Assembly: GCA_036924285.1 (NCBI GenBank)
Contig: JAYKYS010000009.1
Location: 17,546,001 to 17,610,000 of the forward strand
Source of the DNA: Asterella californica
Lineage: Eukaryota; Streptophyta; Marchantiopsida; Marchantiales; Aytoniaceae
Reading direction: 5' to 3'
Length of the DNA: 64,000 bases
The notes under the pieces are model-generated. The model saw only the letters and a list, made by a program, of their open reading frames with translations. It was not told the DNA's origin and searched no databases. Position 1 is the first letter of the stretch, and each line of letters opens with the position of its first letter. Below, piece after piece: positions 34,791 to 46,548 of the stretch. The position numbers and the translations under genes were made by a program.

Positions 34791-36301
34791 GAGCCAACGA
34801 CTGCTGGTAGACGGTTTACTGCCCAAGAGAAGGGGAAAGGACCGGCTTACAAGTTGGCAGCTGATATAGAGACTTCAACTGATCTCAAGAGCATCTTGGA
34901 GCAGCGAGAGGTGTACGAAAGAGGTCAGTGGCCTATCAAACTGAACCATGGTTGGGTGCTACGAGCTGCAAACAACCAGAAGGGTGAGTTATATGGCGCT
35001 TGTCCCAACGTGAGAGTGAAGCTGGGTGATGTGGAGGTAGATCATCACTTCTTCGTGCAATCTTCTGCTTCTTATCCTGTGATTCTTGATCAACCTTATA
35101 TCACTGCGGTTAGAATGGAGATCAAGGTGATGGATGACGGATCTCACTATGCTAGGATCTGTAGTCCAGATGATAGACGTTCTGTGCAGTTTTTGACCGT
35201 TCGTTCGAACCACGAACGAAACAGACAAACCTTGAGAGATTCTCCTATCTGTAGGAGTAAGGGTTTTCAGAACTCACTCTTGTAGGACGGGATACCAAGA
35301 GTGACGGATCTGCTGTTACTATGATCCCGATTGAGCAGCCTGTGGGATCACAGGAGATTGATGAAGAGGTTGCTCAAGATTCTGAAAACTGCTACACTGT
35401 ACATAGTTGGAAATCTGGTTTAATGACTTTCAGTTCTGATGATTGGAGTGAGTTCACACGAGTAGAGGATCTGACCGAGAAGAGTAGAAGGAAGATAGAG
35501 AAGTATACAGAAAATCTGCACTGTATAGGAGTTCTGAATGAAGGTGAGATGATTTCTGGTGTTTACGAGGAGTTTGTAGGTGTACAGTCTTTTGTTCATT
35601 GGCTGGATGATGTAGATAGGTTGATGGAGCAGATGGGAGGAAGGGTGGTGATCCATATCCACTCTCGTAAGGTCTATGAGGAGATTGCCTCGTGCTTGCA
35701 ATCTCGTCCTCATCCGAGACTGGAGAGTGGATGGAAGGATGCAATCTGCTGGTGTGGCTCTCGTGAAGAAGCAGAGGTTCACACCAAATACAAAACTGTA
35801 GCGAAGAAGGTGAAACCAGTGGCGACTCAATTACCTGTTGACTCTCAACAGCAGATGGAGTTAGCTGCCACGGAGCCTGTACTGAGAGATCCTAAACAGA
35901 TAGGACACGAGTTTACTCAAGAGACACTCGAGCAGCTCCAGATAGGAGGGGGTGGCTTCTTGACTGAAGTGGAGAAACGAGCTTTTGAGCAGATGATAGT
36001 TAGCCATGATAAAGCGTTTTAAGCCATCTCAGCTGGAGAGATTGGTTGTGTGGATCCTAGTGTGATAGCTCCGATGGTTATCTTCACTGTTCCTCACGTA
36101 CCTTGGGACTTGAAACCGATTTCAGTCCCTCGTGCTTTGCTACCGATGGGTATTGAATTATTGAAGGAGAGGATGACAAGAGATGAAGACGCCCGGCTAC
36201 TGAAGAGGCTGAGGCGGAGGAGAACGATGATGATGAAGAGCAGACAGAAGACTAAAGAGGTTGGCACATGCCGGAGGATGTGCAGGTTTGGAGGGGATGG
36301 A
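34791..36301 (+). pseudogene. Element A pol remnant: protease core, RT, RNase H and integrase deleted
   Basis: The block KLAADIETSTDLKSILEQR (34850 on) jumps directly to EVYERGQWPIKLNHGWVLRA, skipping the stretch that in B contains the DHGSEIN active site. The protease C-terminal part (YGACPNVRVKLGDVEVDHHF) and the linker (35321-36022) remain. The RT edge VIFTVPHVPWDLKPISVPRA and LLKERM (36068-36172) then joins a short acidic tail EEAEAEENDDDEEQTED, the type that ends the polyprotein. Nearly all of reverse transcriptase, RNase H and integrase is missing. The polypurine tract ggaggggatgga ends at 36301. The element is non-autonomous. Confidence 0.85.
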
Positions 36302-37628
36302 TGTCCTGATGTGAATCATTTTACATTGTAAATAATTCACCTCTCTATCAAGCGTTAGTCTCTCTGAGTGAAATTAGGACCTCAGAGAAGTCGACACTGG
36401 AGGATGTTATATATTTTGAGTCTTAGTAGGTTGATTACCATGTAGATGGAGTTAAGCTCATGGGTTGTAATTACATGTCGCCCATGCATGCTTCCTAGCG
36501 AGGTTAGGTTATCTTTCGAGATTACGTGTCATTTTACATGTCTTCGCATGTAGTTTAGGGTCTATGCTGACACTTTAGGGGCTTGACGTGGTAGCCTATG
36601 TGCAAAATCAAGTCACCACGTGGTTTGGGACGCAAAAGGACAGGGGAGTGGAGCTATGAACTCCCATTGGTCCAATTTTGTCTTTATGTACTATTAAACT
36701 TAGTAGTAGGGGTCTTAAGAGGAGTTCGAGCATTTGGAGAAAAAACTTCGAAATCTGAGAGCACAAGGAGATAGGGTTCGTCGTGCCAAGCACTGTCAGC
36801 GAAATTTTTGATCGATTTGGAGCAATAAAGAAGGAGTTATGGCTGATTGAAGTTCGATTTGTGCCAGAATTGCAGCACTTATGTTGATTTTGGAGTTTTC
36901 GGTGTCAATCGCAGTAGATTTGAGAAAATCGCTTCAAACCTTCGAGGTCTCGTTCATTGTCAGCAGGGCTACGACTGCCCCCAAATTTTCATGTCAATTG
37001 AAATTGTGAGTAATTCAGGGCGACCGCTGAAGCAGAGGGAGTCCAAAAAGCTCTCAATCTAGAGCATCAACTTCAGAGAGCGAGATCTGGAGTTCTGTGT
37101 ACAATCAGGAGGCCCAACTTCACAGGAGTGTTCAGCAAGCTGTTTACTGCAAATCCTGTAAGAATCTTTGAAAGTGATCGAGCCAATTCTCTGTTCTAGG
37201 TCGAAATAGCTGTCTGGGTATCAGAAATTGCCGTAATTTCTCTGCTCAGAACGTTTCTGCCCATATCTCGACACTCTGATCTGATCTCAAGCTGAAACTT
37301 CGTGTGTATGGTCAGTAGGGCCTCACTTACATGTAGGAGGAGTTCTGAAGCCTGAACCATTGTATGTTTCTGATTTTGGACTATTAAAGTTCGTTGTCTG
37401 ACCTTATTACTGCTAGTCTGACCTGATTTTCACTTCCTGAACATACTGAAGGGTCCATTCGACCTGAGTGAGTGTTTATACTGCTCCCTTATGATCTGAA
37501 GCCTACCTCTGTATAGTAAGAAACTATAGCCTGAAGTCCAACGCTTCCCTGAGTAGACTAAACACAACCTTCAAGATCTATCACAGCCAGAAGGTTCCGC
37601 CCTTCCCAAGAAAACTCTCAACACGACA
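36302..37628 (+). repeat. 3' LTR of element A (1327 bp)
   Basis: It starts TGTCCTGATGTGAATC and ends CTCTCAACACGACA, giving short inverted ends (TGTC/GACA; TGTCGTG/CACGACA using the 5' copy). The flank ccgc (37629-37632) matches the complement of 28720-28723, a 4-bp duplication (5 bp if the adjacent A is counted). By eye the two LTRs of A differ at few positions, so A is young. Confidence 0.93.
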
Positions 37629-39137
37629 CCGCACAAACGGATCGTCTAAACTGATATCCGTCTTCTCCGGTAGGTAGATCTAGCTACCCAGAACCCAACA
37701 AGACTCTAAACAAGCCGTTTGGAGTTCCCCTTGCAAAATTTGGTCGAAGGTTGCAAAAAACTGACGTAAATCGGCTCCCTATGGCTCAAACTCGCTCACC
37801 ACACCCAAACCAAGAATCCAATTTACGTACTGTCTTCTCCTATGGGTAGACGAAGACTCCTTGATTGCATAAGCACCAAGAACGAAGAGCTTGACTCACC
37901 GATCGCGAAGAATAACCCAATCACATGTCGTAGGTGAACAAAAATCTGACGTAAGCGTTTCCTTGCGAGCCAATTTCACTCAAATCTCGTGAGCCGTCCG
38001 ATGAAACTTCGTATTGTCTTCAATTTCTTGTAGAACTCGGTGTTCTGATCCCGATGGATCCAAGGATAGCAAGTTTGGACTCCGGAACGGTCCGAACGAT
38101 CCAACTCTCCTTCACAGAGAACTGAAATCTCTAAATCTCTTTCTTGCGTCTCCATTTCTCTAAGTATGCACCCCCGATCCGTCTCTTCACAAACCGTTTT
38201 AACTTGTGCGTAGCCTGCACAGTTCTGAACCCAATGACACCTTGCGCGCGTGTTTTGGACTTCCCAAATCCTCAAACCATCCACCGACAGGTCACAGGCA
38301 CAAGCTAGCCCTTAAGCTGCCCCCTTGTCACAATCTCTGTACGTACGAAGTTCTCTCAGAATCCCCTGAAGCAGGCCCCTTGCGTCTTTGATATAACGCC
38401 TGAAGCCTCAAATACCCAATCAGCAAGTAACTAGAACCTAGCTTGATTTTGTCTTCTTTCGAGTCGCATAACTTCATCACTAGATGTCCAAACGAAGTAA
38501 ACAAGATGCCCATGAAAAGCTGACAACGAGCTCTACCCATCTGTGTAATGAAAGTGAAGATCCGAAGTTGCGCCATAAGTCCATAAGCTGGGACCTAGCT
38601 TGTTTTCTCCATCTTTCGAATCTTGTAACTTCTCCACTAGGCGTCCAAACGAAGTAGACAAGATGCCCATGGAAAGCTGACAACGAGCTCTACCCATCTA
38701 TGCGATAAAAGTGAAGATCCGAAGTTGTGCCAAAAGCCCGTAAGCTGTCTAGCTTGTTTTCTCCATCTTTCGAGTCTTGTAACTTCTCCACTAGGCGTCC
38801 AAACGAAGTAGACAAAGTGCATATGGAATGCTGACAAGGAGCTCTATCCACTTATGCGATAAAAATGAAGATTCGAAATGGTGCCAAAAGCCCGTAAGCT
38901 AGAGCTTAGCTTGTTTTCTCCATCTGAGTCCTGTAACTTCTCCACTAGGCATCCAAACGAAGTAGACAAAGTGCTTATGGAATGCTGACAAGGAGCTCTA
39001 TCCACTGATGCAATGAAAGCGAAGATCCGAAATGGTACCAAAAGCCCGTAAGCAGGAGCCTAACTTGTCTTCTCATGAGTGTTTTTGGAGCGACAAGCAT
39101 CAAAGTTTAAATTTCAGATATGAGCCGATCCACGACA
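37629..39137 (-). repeat. 5' part of the 5' LTR of element B
   Basis: On the minus strand it starts TGTCGTGGATCGGCTC at 39137 and runs to the element A insertion point at 37629. From 37957 on it matches 22738-23926 almost base for base. The part 37629-37956 belongs to the segment deleted from the other LTR. With 28720-29344 it makes a full LTR of about 2.13 kb. Confidence 0.9.
38438..39059. repeat. Second copy of the 157-bp tandem array, four units
   Basis: The marker phrase recurs at 38438, 38595, 38749, 38906 and 39060, spacings of 157, 154, 157 and 154. Some units have small indels that the other LTR lacks. Unit order and marker differences are shared with 23224-23850. Confidence 0.92.
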
Positions 39138-40270
39138 CTACAACGTCGTGGCAGGATGATAGTAGATGGACAATTAGATACAACGACCTTGCTAGAACAA
39201 CGAATGGTTCCTCAAGTCCGAATAGCTCCTCCAGTGGTTCCCCAAGTACATGTTGTATCTATTTCAGCACAGGGAGGTCCTAGGCAAAGACATGTTGAAA
39301 ATCAGAATCAACATAATCTGATTGAAGAGCTGACTTAACAGTTGAAAGATTTAAGAGTTGAGATGACAGATATGAAAAGAGATCAACGATCAGCAGCGCC
39401 ATGTGTTCGACCTGTAGCGGAAATTTTTATCAAAAGATGTATCTGGTGTGATAGTCCAGATCATCTCAAAGAGGATTGTCAATATTTAGTAGTTGCTTTG
39501 CGAGAAGGTGTAGTCAACTATCAAAACAACATGATACATCTGACAACTACTAGATAACCTTTGAATACACATTTTTGGAAGAGGAGGGATGAGGAGTTTA
39601 CTTCCTACACCTACTGCTGTGAACATTACAGCATTGACAACAAGCCTAACAGAAGCTGATATTTACAATGAAAGGATTGAAGAACGCTCTAACCCAACTC
39701 TAGTTGAGCAAGTGGTTGAAGTTCCTATTGAGGCAATGGAGAGAGATGAAGAGAGTATTATGAGAGCTACATGATGGAGAGATCTTGTAGATGCGACTTC
39801 TGTTTGAACCTTCTTGGATATAGATGGAGAACGATATGCTATGGTGGAGGATAAGAGACAAAGAGATGTAGTTAGATGCAGGAATACCTGATGATGATGA
39901 ATGTCAAAGGGTTACAAAGAGAAGAGCAGTAGAAACACAACCATCTGGACATGTATCGGATGGTAGGTCTCTTGCTCCAGAAGATATACCTTCTACTTCT
40001 ACAGCTCCGTCACCTACAATAGGACTTATGGAGGGTGCATAATTCTCCACAAGAAGCTGCTGCTATTGACAAGTGCGAGGAAAGATACTTTCAACACAAG
40101 AGAAAGAGAAAGCTCTAGCCTACAAGTTAGTTGTTGACATTGAAACAACGACTGACTTGATACTGTCTTGGAGCAAAGAATTCTGGATGCTAGGATGGAG
40201 TTTACTCTTCGTGAGATATTTGTCATTTCGAAGAGAGAGTTTTATGAATTGATCAATGATATCATGAAAA
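39138..40270 (+). pseudogene. Element C gag, second half, resumed after element B
   Basis: It continues the reading that stopped at about 22430, in order LQRRGRM, RVEMTDMKRDQRSA, the zinc knuckle RCIWCDSPDHLKEDC (about 39437-39480), ALREGVVNYQNNMIHL, MRSLLPTPTAVN and VEVPIEAMERDEESI. Then come VVDIETTTDL-type and EFTLREIF-type blocks near 40130-40225. Stops and frameshifts are frequent, so it decayed longer than A or B. Confidence 0.82.
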
Positions 40271-40604
40271 GGAAAAGATAGGTTTTAATTAAGCAGATAG
40301 CTAGATGATTAGATGATTGGAGTGGTGGATGTCATTGATGTTGATGAAGTTGAAGATGTTCGGCATGAGGCATGGGTTGCTGGTCCCTATTGTTGAGAAT
40401 GAAGATAAAGAATTCGAGGAGGAGAAGTCAAGCACAGACAATGATTTCGGACAGAGACATTGGACACGTGCAACAACGGAGACGTAGGTTTCGGTTGGAG
40501 GGCTTTATGAACCAGTACTTGTGCTTGTGGACCACGGATCGAAAATCAACATAATTTCAAAAGAGGTCTATGAGATGGTCAACTGAGAGGAACCGTGATT
40601 GATA
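40271..40604 (+). pseudogene. Element C protease remnant
   Basis: The frame reads YEPVLVLVDHGSKINIISKE near 40507-40566, the DHGSxIN active-site type seen in element B, followed by VYEMVN and a stop. Sequence before it is broken by several stops. Element C is not recognisable beyond this point, where an LTR-B-like fragment begins. Confidence 0.75.
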
Positions 40605-41110
40605 CTCCGTTATCGTATCAAATTTTAAGTGAAGTTCTTGGATGTGGAGATATTGTGTCTTGAACAGAGACAAGAAGAGAAAAAAAACCACGAGAAAAAG
40701 CTTCGCAAGATATACCAACTCTCACTTTATGTACTCTCTCGTTTCTTTCTCTCTAAGAACGTAAAATTGAGAAACAGACTTGAGTGGTCTGTAATCTACA
40801 CCAATCTCCTAAAACAAGTCTTTGAATCTCAACCTAGACCAAAACTACTGAAGCACAGTTCAAAGCAAAGAAAACATCTCTTTACTAACAAAAAGCTTCA
40901 CACCAATATCACACGATTCAAACTCCAGTCCAAACAACATCCATGTACAAACCCTTAGCTAAAACTAGCTACCACAAGCTGTACATAACTAACTAGAACT
41001 CTAACGAATCCAAAAGAGTGAAAATTGTAACGAAGGATCCGAAAAAGACCTACCCTCGCAAACAAGGGTTCATTCAAGTCATCACAAAAGCTGTAAGTAC
41101 ACGATACCTC
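40605..41110 (-). repeat. Old truncated LTR of family B
   Basis: Phrases such as gtggagatattgtgtcttgaacagagac, gtggtctgtaatctac and gaaaaagacctac align in order with the minus-strand LTR B. The alignment includes the segment that is deleted from 22438-23931. It is much more diverged than the other copies and has no tandem array or clear ends. Confidence 0.7.
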
Positions 41111-44028
41111 GGATCCTATTACTGTTACAATTCAATGCACCTTTTAGAGATTTCTGCAACAGCGGATAGAATATGAAAGGTTAATAGTACGATGCGAAAG
41201 CGTGGTATGGATATGAGCGACTTACTGGACGAACAAGTTGTGGGGGTGGAACTTCTGTCAGTAACTTATTCTTAGTCCTCCTGGATTCATAGAACCATTT
41301 AATGGTCCAAATCGCTATTAGTGTCGTTGTCGCTGTGAGACACAACCAACTGCAATCACGTCTCCGTTGCGCTCTACTTTGTGCTTGCAGAAATATTCCC
41401 TCCTGTGATGTGACCAATCTGTTGAAGGTTCTGTGTTCATGGAACTTAATAAGTACAAGCTTCAGTTCGACATTCTCATGGTGGTAGCTAGCTTGATTCT
41501 GTTGAGCACATGTAAGTAAACTCTGTACTCCGCAAAATCTTAATCTCCTCTTTCTTTTTCAGGCCGAATCAAGCTGTTAACAGATAATATCTTCGTGTTG
41601 TCTAGATTTCTTACCTTGCGGTTTTTGATATGGTACGATAAGGTCTCAGCTCGAGCTCCAACTTCGAGCAAAAGCGTGCATGTACATCATCGGAAGTAAT
41701 CTCCATGGCAAACGGTGATCGGAAAGTCCAGAGATACCAGAGAACATCAGATAGAAGCTCCTAATCATCATGCCAGAACGAAGCAAATGGAGATGCTTGT
41801 CTCGTACGGAACTAAACTCAAGCTCGTCTTTCAGTCTCATCGAGCAGATAGTTAACAACCTATGCAGCTGTTCATTGTCGTGTAAACCGGCAAGATACTC
41901 CAGAATTCACATCCTGGTCAGACCAGTCCGATGCGAACACCGTTGTAATATTTGTAAACCTGTCGTCATAGTGTCTTTGGCGCGTACGTTTTCTGTTTTC
42001 TTTTTCGATTATCTTTTTTTCCTTCTGTAAAATAATTATCAGTCGTTGAAAATGCACGTTTGACTGGCGTTTACAGTTATAGAACGGTCACCCGGTCACG
42101 TTCCAGTATCTGAGGTGCGTGAAAATACTTATTGCAGGTATATTTTGGATATAAACGATGTCCGCTGTGTAAATATCGAGACCTAAAAAGTTCTCCGGAC
42201 ACCTAAACGCGTTTGTGTTTCTGGAAATGCAAACGCCCACGATGTGAAAGCCGCCTAAGATTTGAAGAAATATGGATTCGGGACCGATACCTTTAATCGC
42301 CATTGTACACCAAAACGTAAGTTTATATGCATATATATATTCATGGGATTAACTCATTACCTAGTCTTTCTCGTAAGAAGGGTTGGTAATAAACTAAATG
42401 CGCACTGGATTAAGGTATAATTAGTCACTGGATCGCGAAGTTGTAATTTTTGAAACCTGTCGGTCTAGACATTCATACTTTATGGGTTATGTCTTGCTTC
42501 AGCGCATCACTCTTCTCTGCTACATTTAATACTTACGGAATTTGTAGATTTTAAAAAATTAGTATATTTTATAAGTTCTATATAACATTTCTCCATGTAC
42601 TGTTAACACAAATATAATATAGTATTAACTGAGATTACTCGGAGTCTATTAAAGAAACTTTCTTTCTATTATATGAATGAAGAACCTACTCTGGCATGAC
42701 CAGAACCAATCGACATCAAAGTTTTATCCCTAATTTTTTGCTTAATTTTTTGCTTGTCTTCACTCTCAAACTCCAGAAGCATGCATATTATTCACTTCTT
42801 CCACTTGAATTAGTATCTACACCACTGAATATGATACAGGTTTAAACGGTTTTACCTTCTCAATGGTGTCATTTCCTATCTGAACCTGAGTTCAGCAAGA
42901 ATACTCCAAGTTAATATCCACAATTCAAATATTTATGTTCAATAGATGATTGTATAGTTTTCAAATTCTACTTAATCATTTTTTAAAGTTGTATTTTCAA
43001 CAACATAAATTTCAAAACTTCTATTTGCTTTATATTAAGTATATTGGAACTATAGCCTCTATATTCACTAGAATTTTTACCAAAATCTGTATTTTTTACT
43101 AAACACTGAATACTTAAATTATGTTTCTTCTATTTAATTATATCCATAATTAAATAAGATATTTGATTACTGTCCATCAAACTGTTACCTAGTAGTTTAC
43201 TAGTACTATTTTAAAAGAGTAATATATTGAAATTAGTGGTGTTAACACATACAATAATATATTATTATTGTATGTGTTAACAATCAGATCAAGATTCAAA
43301 AAAGTTTCAAAAACTTCAGAATATATATATTATTAATAATTTCAGGAAGTAGAATAAAATCTTGTTTGTTGAATGGTTAAGTATGTTTTATTTCAAAGTT
43401 CAAATACTAAACTAATATAATTCAGTTTAGAATAAACTGTTGTATTATTTATTCTTTCTTCGAGAAATCACATTTAAAAATTAACTTTAAAGTAACGGAC
43501 TACATTCACCTAATACAACCTTATTTAGCCAAAACATTAAACTGTCATTAATTTTCTTATTTATCTTAATTTCTTGGATATTTGTCTTGATATAGGTGCT
43601 TGTTTGATTATTTATTTTTCTTCTGACTTAATGCAAAAGGTTTTCTGTATCTTATTTATATTTTAGTTCTTTCTAGAAGTGGAATTAAATTATAAATCTT
43701 ATTAGGTCATTATCATTGATATTATTTGTGAATATTCAATCGATTACCAATCAGACAATAAAAAAATCTAGTTCCACTAAAAGTTAAAATAACTCAATAG
43801 CATGAAGAGCAATAGCTCAAGTTATTTATTATTTATTTGTTATGGTAAAATGATTTGTATACACTTTTTAACTCCTAAAGTGTATAGAAATGTTACTGTA
43901 AACTATTGACCAGTTTACCTAGTAACATACGGCTGAGCTTTCTCGATTGTTCACCTCTAACTGTGGGTAATATAGCATAAACTTTACACCAAACTTAAGT
44001 TGCAACTAATGATTATATAATCATGCTC
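41111..44028. other. Intergenic, becoming AT-rich after 42.3 kb
   Basis: There are no recognisable genes. The palindrome at 43241-43281 is listed separately. Short frames on both strands lack any family signal. Confidence 0.45.
43241..43281. repeat. Near-perfect 41-bp palindrome
   Basis: The arms gttaacacatacaataata and its inverse meet with almost no loop. It can fold as a cruciform or RNA hairpin. It may be the centre of an eroded foldback element. Confidence 0.88.
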
Positions 44029-44314
44029 GATAAACTTCGGGAACTTTTGCTCTCTTTAATAGTCTTTATTGTATAGAACAAATTGTAACTGTTATATGGA
44101 TATTCTAAACTAAACTATGGCAAAAAATTGAATATATCTACAAACAGTGAATGATAGTGAACCTACAGTCGCAAGAACGTGCAGCGATAACCCATAAGTT
44201 TGACGCATAGAAGCGCACCTCTGCAGGTAGAAGTGCGATCATCTTAAAAAAAATATTATTTTAATTGATACATTAATAGATTATTAAAGAGAGCAAAAGT
44301 TCCCGAAGTTTATC
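44029..44314. mobile_element. MITE with terminal inverted repeats of about 35 bp, copy 1
   Basis: The left end GATAAACTTCGGGAACTTTT continues gctctctttaata; the right end (44275-44314) is its exact inverse apart from one base. The 286-bp interior has no ORF. A diverged second copy lies at 45063. No convincing target duplication was seen, so the superfamily is not assigned. Confidence 0.83.
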
Positions 44315-45062
44315 CCTATACCCTAAACTCTATGACGACGAGTCTTCATAAAGTGTAAAATACGTAAATATGCATGGAACTTGAGGGTTCGACAAAAAGT
44401 GGAAAAAAGGACAAGCGCCAAAGAAAGACTAAAATAACTGAATTGCTATTTGTCTACAGAGAAGAAAAGTGTATCTCTTAATGAACATACCTCTTAGGAT
44501 AGACGTTTGACACTGGAAAAGTATAGGAGTAGTTTAGGTGGATTAATTTTAGAGAAACATGTTTCATTATGTGCTATGATGGCACTTTCACAGGTTCACT
44601 TTCACTCGCTTTTACTTTCAGGTTTTACACTCAGGTTTTACTTGTGCTCCGTTTTCTTTGGCATGGATCTCTTTGGAAATCAATTTTCGTAGTGACTTCA
44701 CGACAAAAATGTTTAGTGTTTGAGATTTACAACTTGACAGGCGGATTTAAGGTTACTCATAAAACCATAAAAGAACGAATCAGATGCAACTGAATAAGCA
44801 TTCCAAACGGAGGAACGCCGGAGGGGATGTAATTTGTGCCGGAGGGAACTAAATTTTGCATTTAGCCGTCTCCAGTCTAATACCGAGAGTGGTTTGTTAG
44901 AGATAATTTTTATTTTGCATTAAATTCTCCTCTGGCTGCATTTATCGCCTGCTTCACGAAGCCTTTTTTTGGGAGCGGGAGCTGTTCACATCATACGTTG
45001 AGTTACCACCGCGGATGACGGTAGTAACCCGACGGCGGTAACTGTAGCCTGTTGCATACTCG
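44315..45062. other. Spacer between the two MITE copies, nothing recognised
   Basis: AT-rich DNA with short frames only. No repeat ends or genes could be supported. Confidence 0.4.
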
Positions 45063-45310
45063 ATCAACTTTGGTACATTTTGTTCTCTTTATGTTACAAA
45101 AATAATATAACTGTTATATGAATATTTTAGATTAAGTTTAATAAAAATATTAAATAACATTAAATGTTAACTGTTAGTTGTTCCAGGAACAATTGAAACG
45201 TTATTGGAAAGCCCATAAGTGGTGTGCAGGTCTATGCGCTTCAGAGAAACAAGTGCAGGAGCCTACTATATAAAAATGATACATTAATAAATGAATGTAT
45301 AATAAATAGC
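45063..45310. mobile_element. MITE copy 2, diverged, right end eroded
   Basis: It is collinear with copy 1: GATCAACTTTGGTACATTTT, gttctctttatg, ataactgttatatgaatatt, cccataag and gatacattaat all appear in the same order and spacing. The right inverted repeat is no longer recognisable. Confidence 0.65.
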
Positions 45311-45550
45311 TTGCAGCCCTCTTTCATATTCAAATGGAAGAGGTGAATATGCATGCAACTTACACTTCTAGCCGGGGAATAAAGACAACAAGATGGATAT
45401 GAAAGACAAAAATATAACAAGTGGATCGGCTGTCGGATGATATGGAGTCAAACAGATCGTTTGATCATTTTAGAGATACCATTTGAATTTTTCTTCACTG
45501 TGTTCTGATTTTTTGTTTAAGACTTAAGTTATAGAGATATGTATATACCA

Positions 45551-46548
45551 CCAGCTTCCAAACACTATAAAAGCAGAGGGTTCTAAGGTTCAGTCTAAGG
45601 AGTTTGGGTAAGGTGTCGAGAGGTTGTCCAATTTTTTCGGTTAGATTTTGGGACTTCAAAGGTTAGGTTGGGGAAATTTTGAGGCACTCTGGGTCTAGGC
45701 ACCAAAACTGCACGAGGTCTTCTATAATATTTTATCCTGAGAGGTCCCAGAAAACTTAAAACGGTCATAGATGTTGCTACAAAGATCAAAATAGAGACAT
45801 TTTGGTACCATTGGATAGATTCTTCCGAGCACGTTCTATTGATATCAAGAACATAAAGTTTAGATTTAAGGAGAAGAAGTTATAGCCGTTTGAAGATTTC
45901 TTCTATTTTTATATTTTCAGACAAAACAGCACGAACCCTCGCACAGTTTCACTACAGAGAGCAATTAGAGGAGGTGTAAACTCCAAAGTGTCCGAGCCCT
46001 CGCACGATTTAGGTCTTTAAAGGATGAGAAACCTTAGAAAAATATAACTATTTATACAAAGCTTAGATACGTGAATACTAGATACCATTGAAAAGACTGT
46101 TGGAAAAAGCTTGCAAACAAGACCAAGGACATAGTTAAAAAAAAAATATTTGGACGAGTATAGAGGATACCACAGGGGTTTGAAGTTTGCTTGAGTTTTA
46201 AGCTCTAACACAAAATTGCGTAAGCCCTCGCACAGTTTTGCCTTGGTGGAGAAGGGTTTGGACAAAATACTTTGAGGTGTCATAACTTTGTGTTAGGAGG
46301 TCAGTTGACGACGATCTGGGTACCGTCAAATCAGATTTTTGCAAAGATCGTGTTTGGCACTTCAAGTTTAGGTTTTGAGAAATAGGTTGGAGGATTTTGG
46401 AGTTTGAAGATCGTGGACTTAGAAGTGACGTAACGTCTTCCAAGAGTATTAGTAGTAGACATATTGGGTATCATCGGATTGGGTTTTATGAGGATTACGT
46501 AGCTGTAACATTAGATCATGGTTTTAGCGATTTGTGTTTAGATCATAA
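45551..46548 (+). repeat. 5' LTR of element D, truncated
   Basis: It is collinear with 52112-53365: shared phrases include ccaaacactata, aggttctaa, gtccaattttttcgg, aaaacggtca and ccctcgcacagttt. Its true left end is missing. On the right it runs straight into gag codons without a primer site. Confidence 0.8.

Larger units (their letters stand above)
22438..39137 (-). mobile_element. Element B (Ty3-type retrotransposon), inserted in the gag of C and itself rearranged
   Basis: The order along the + strand is: 3' LTR (22438-23931, minus), integrase (24019-24990), solo LTR of family A (24996-26308), RNase H and reverse transcriptase (26313-27938), inverted block (27939-32528), element A (32529-37628), and rest of the 5' LTR (37629-39137). 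Flanking C sequence reads gcgagATAAC on the left and ctACAACgtcgt on the right, suggesting a diverged 5-bp target duplication; the exact LTR ends are uncertain by a few bases. B carries in-frame stops in gag and pol, so it is inactive now. Confidence 0.82.

Noticed and set aside
44029..44314. Assignment of the MITE to a named superfamily
   Set aside because: No target-site duplication could be recognised, so the superfamily is left open.
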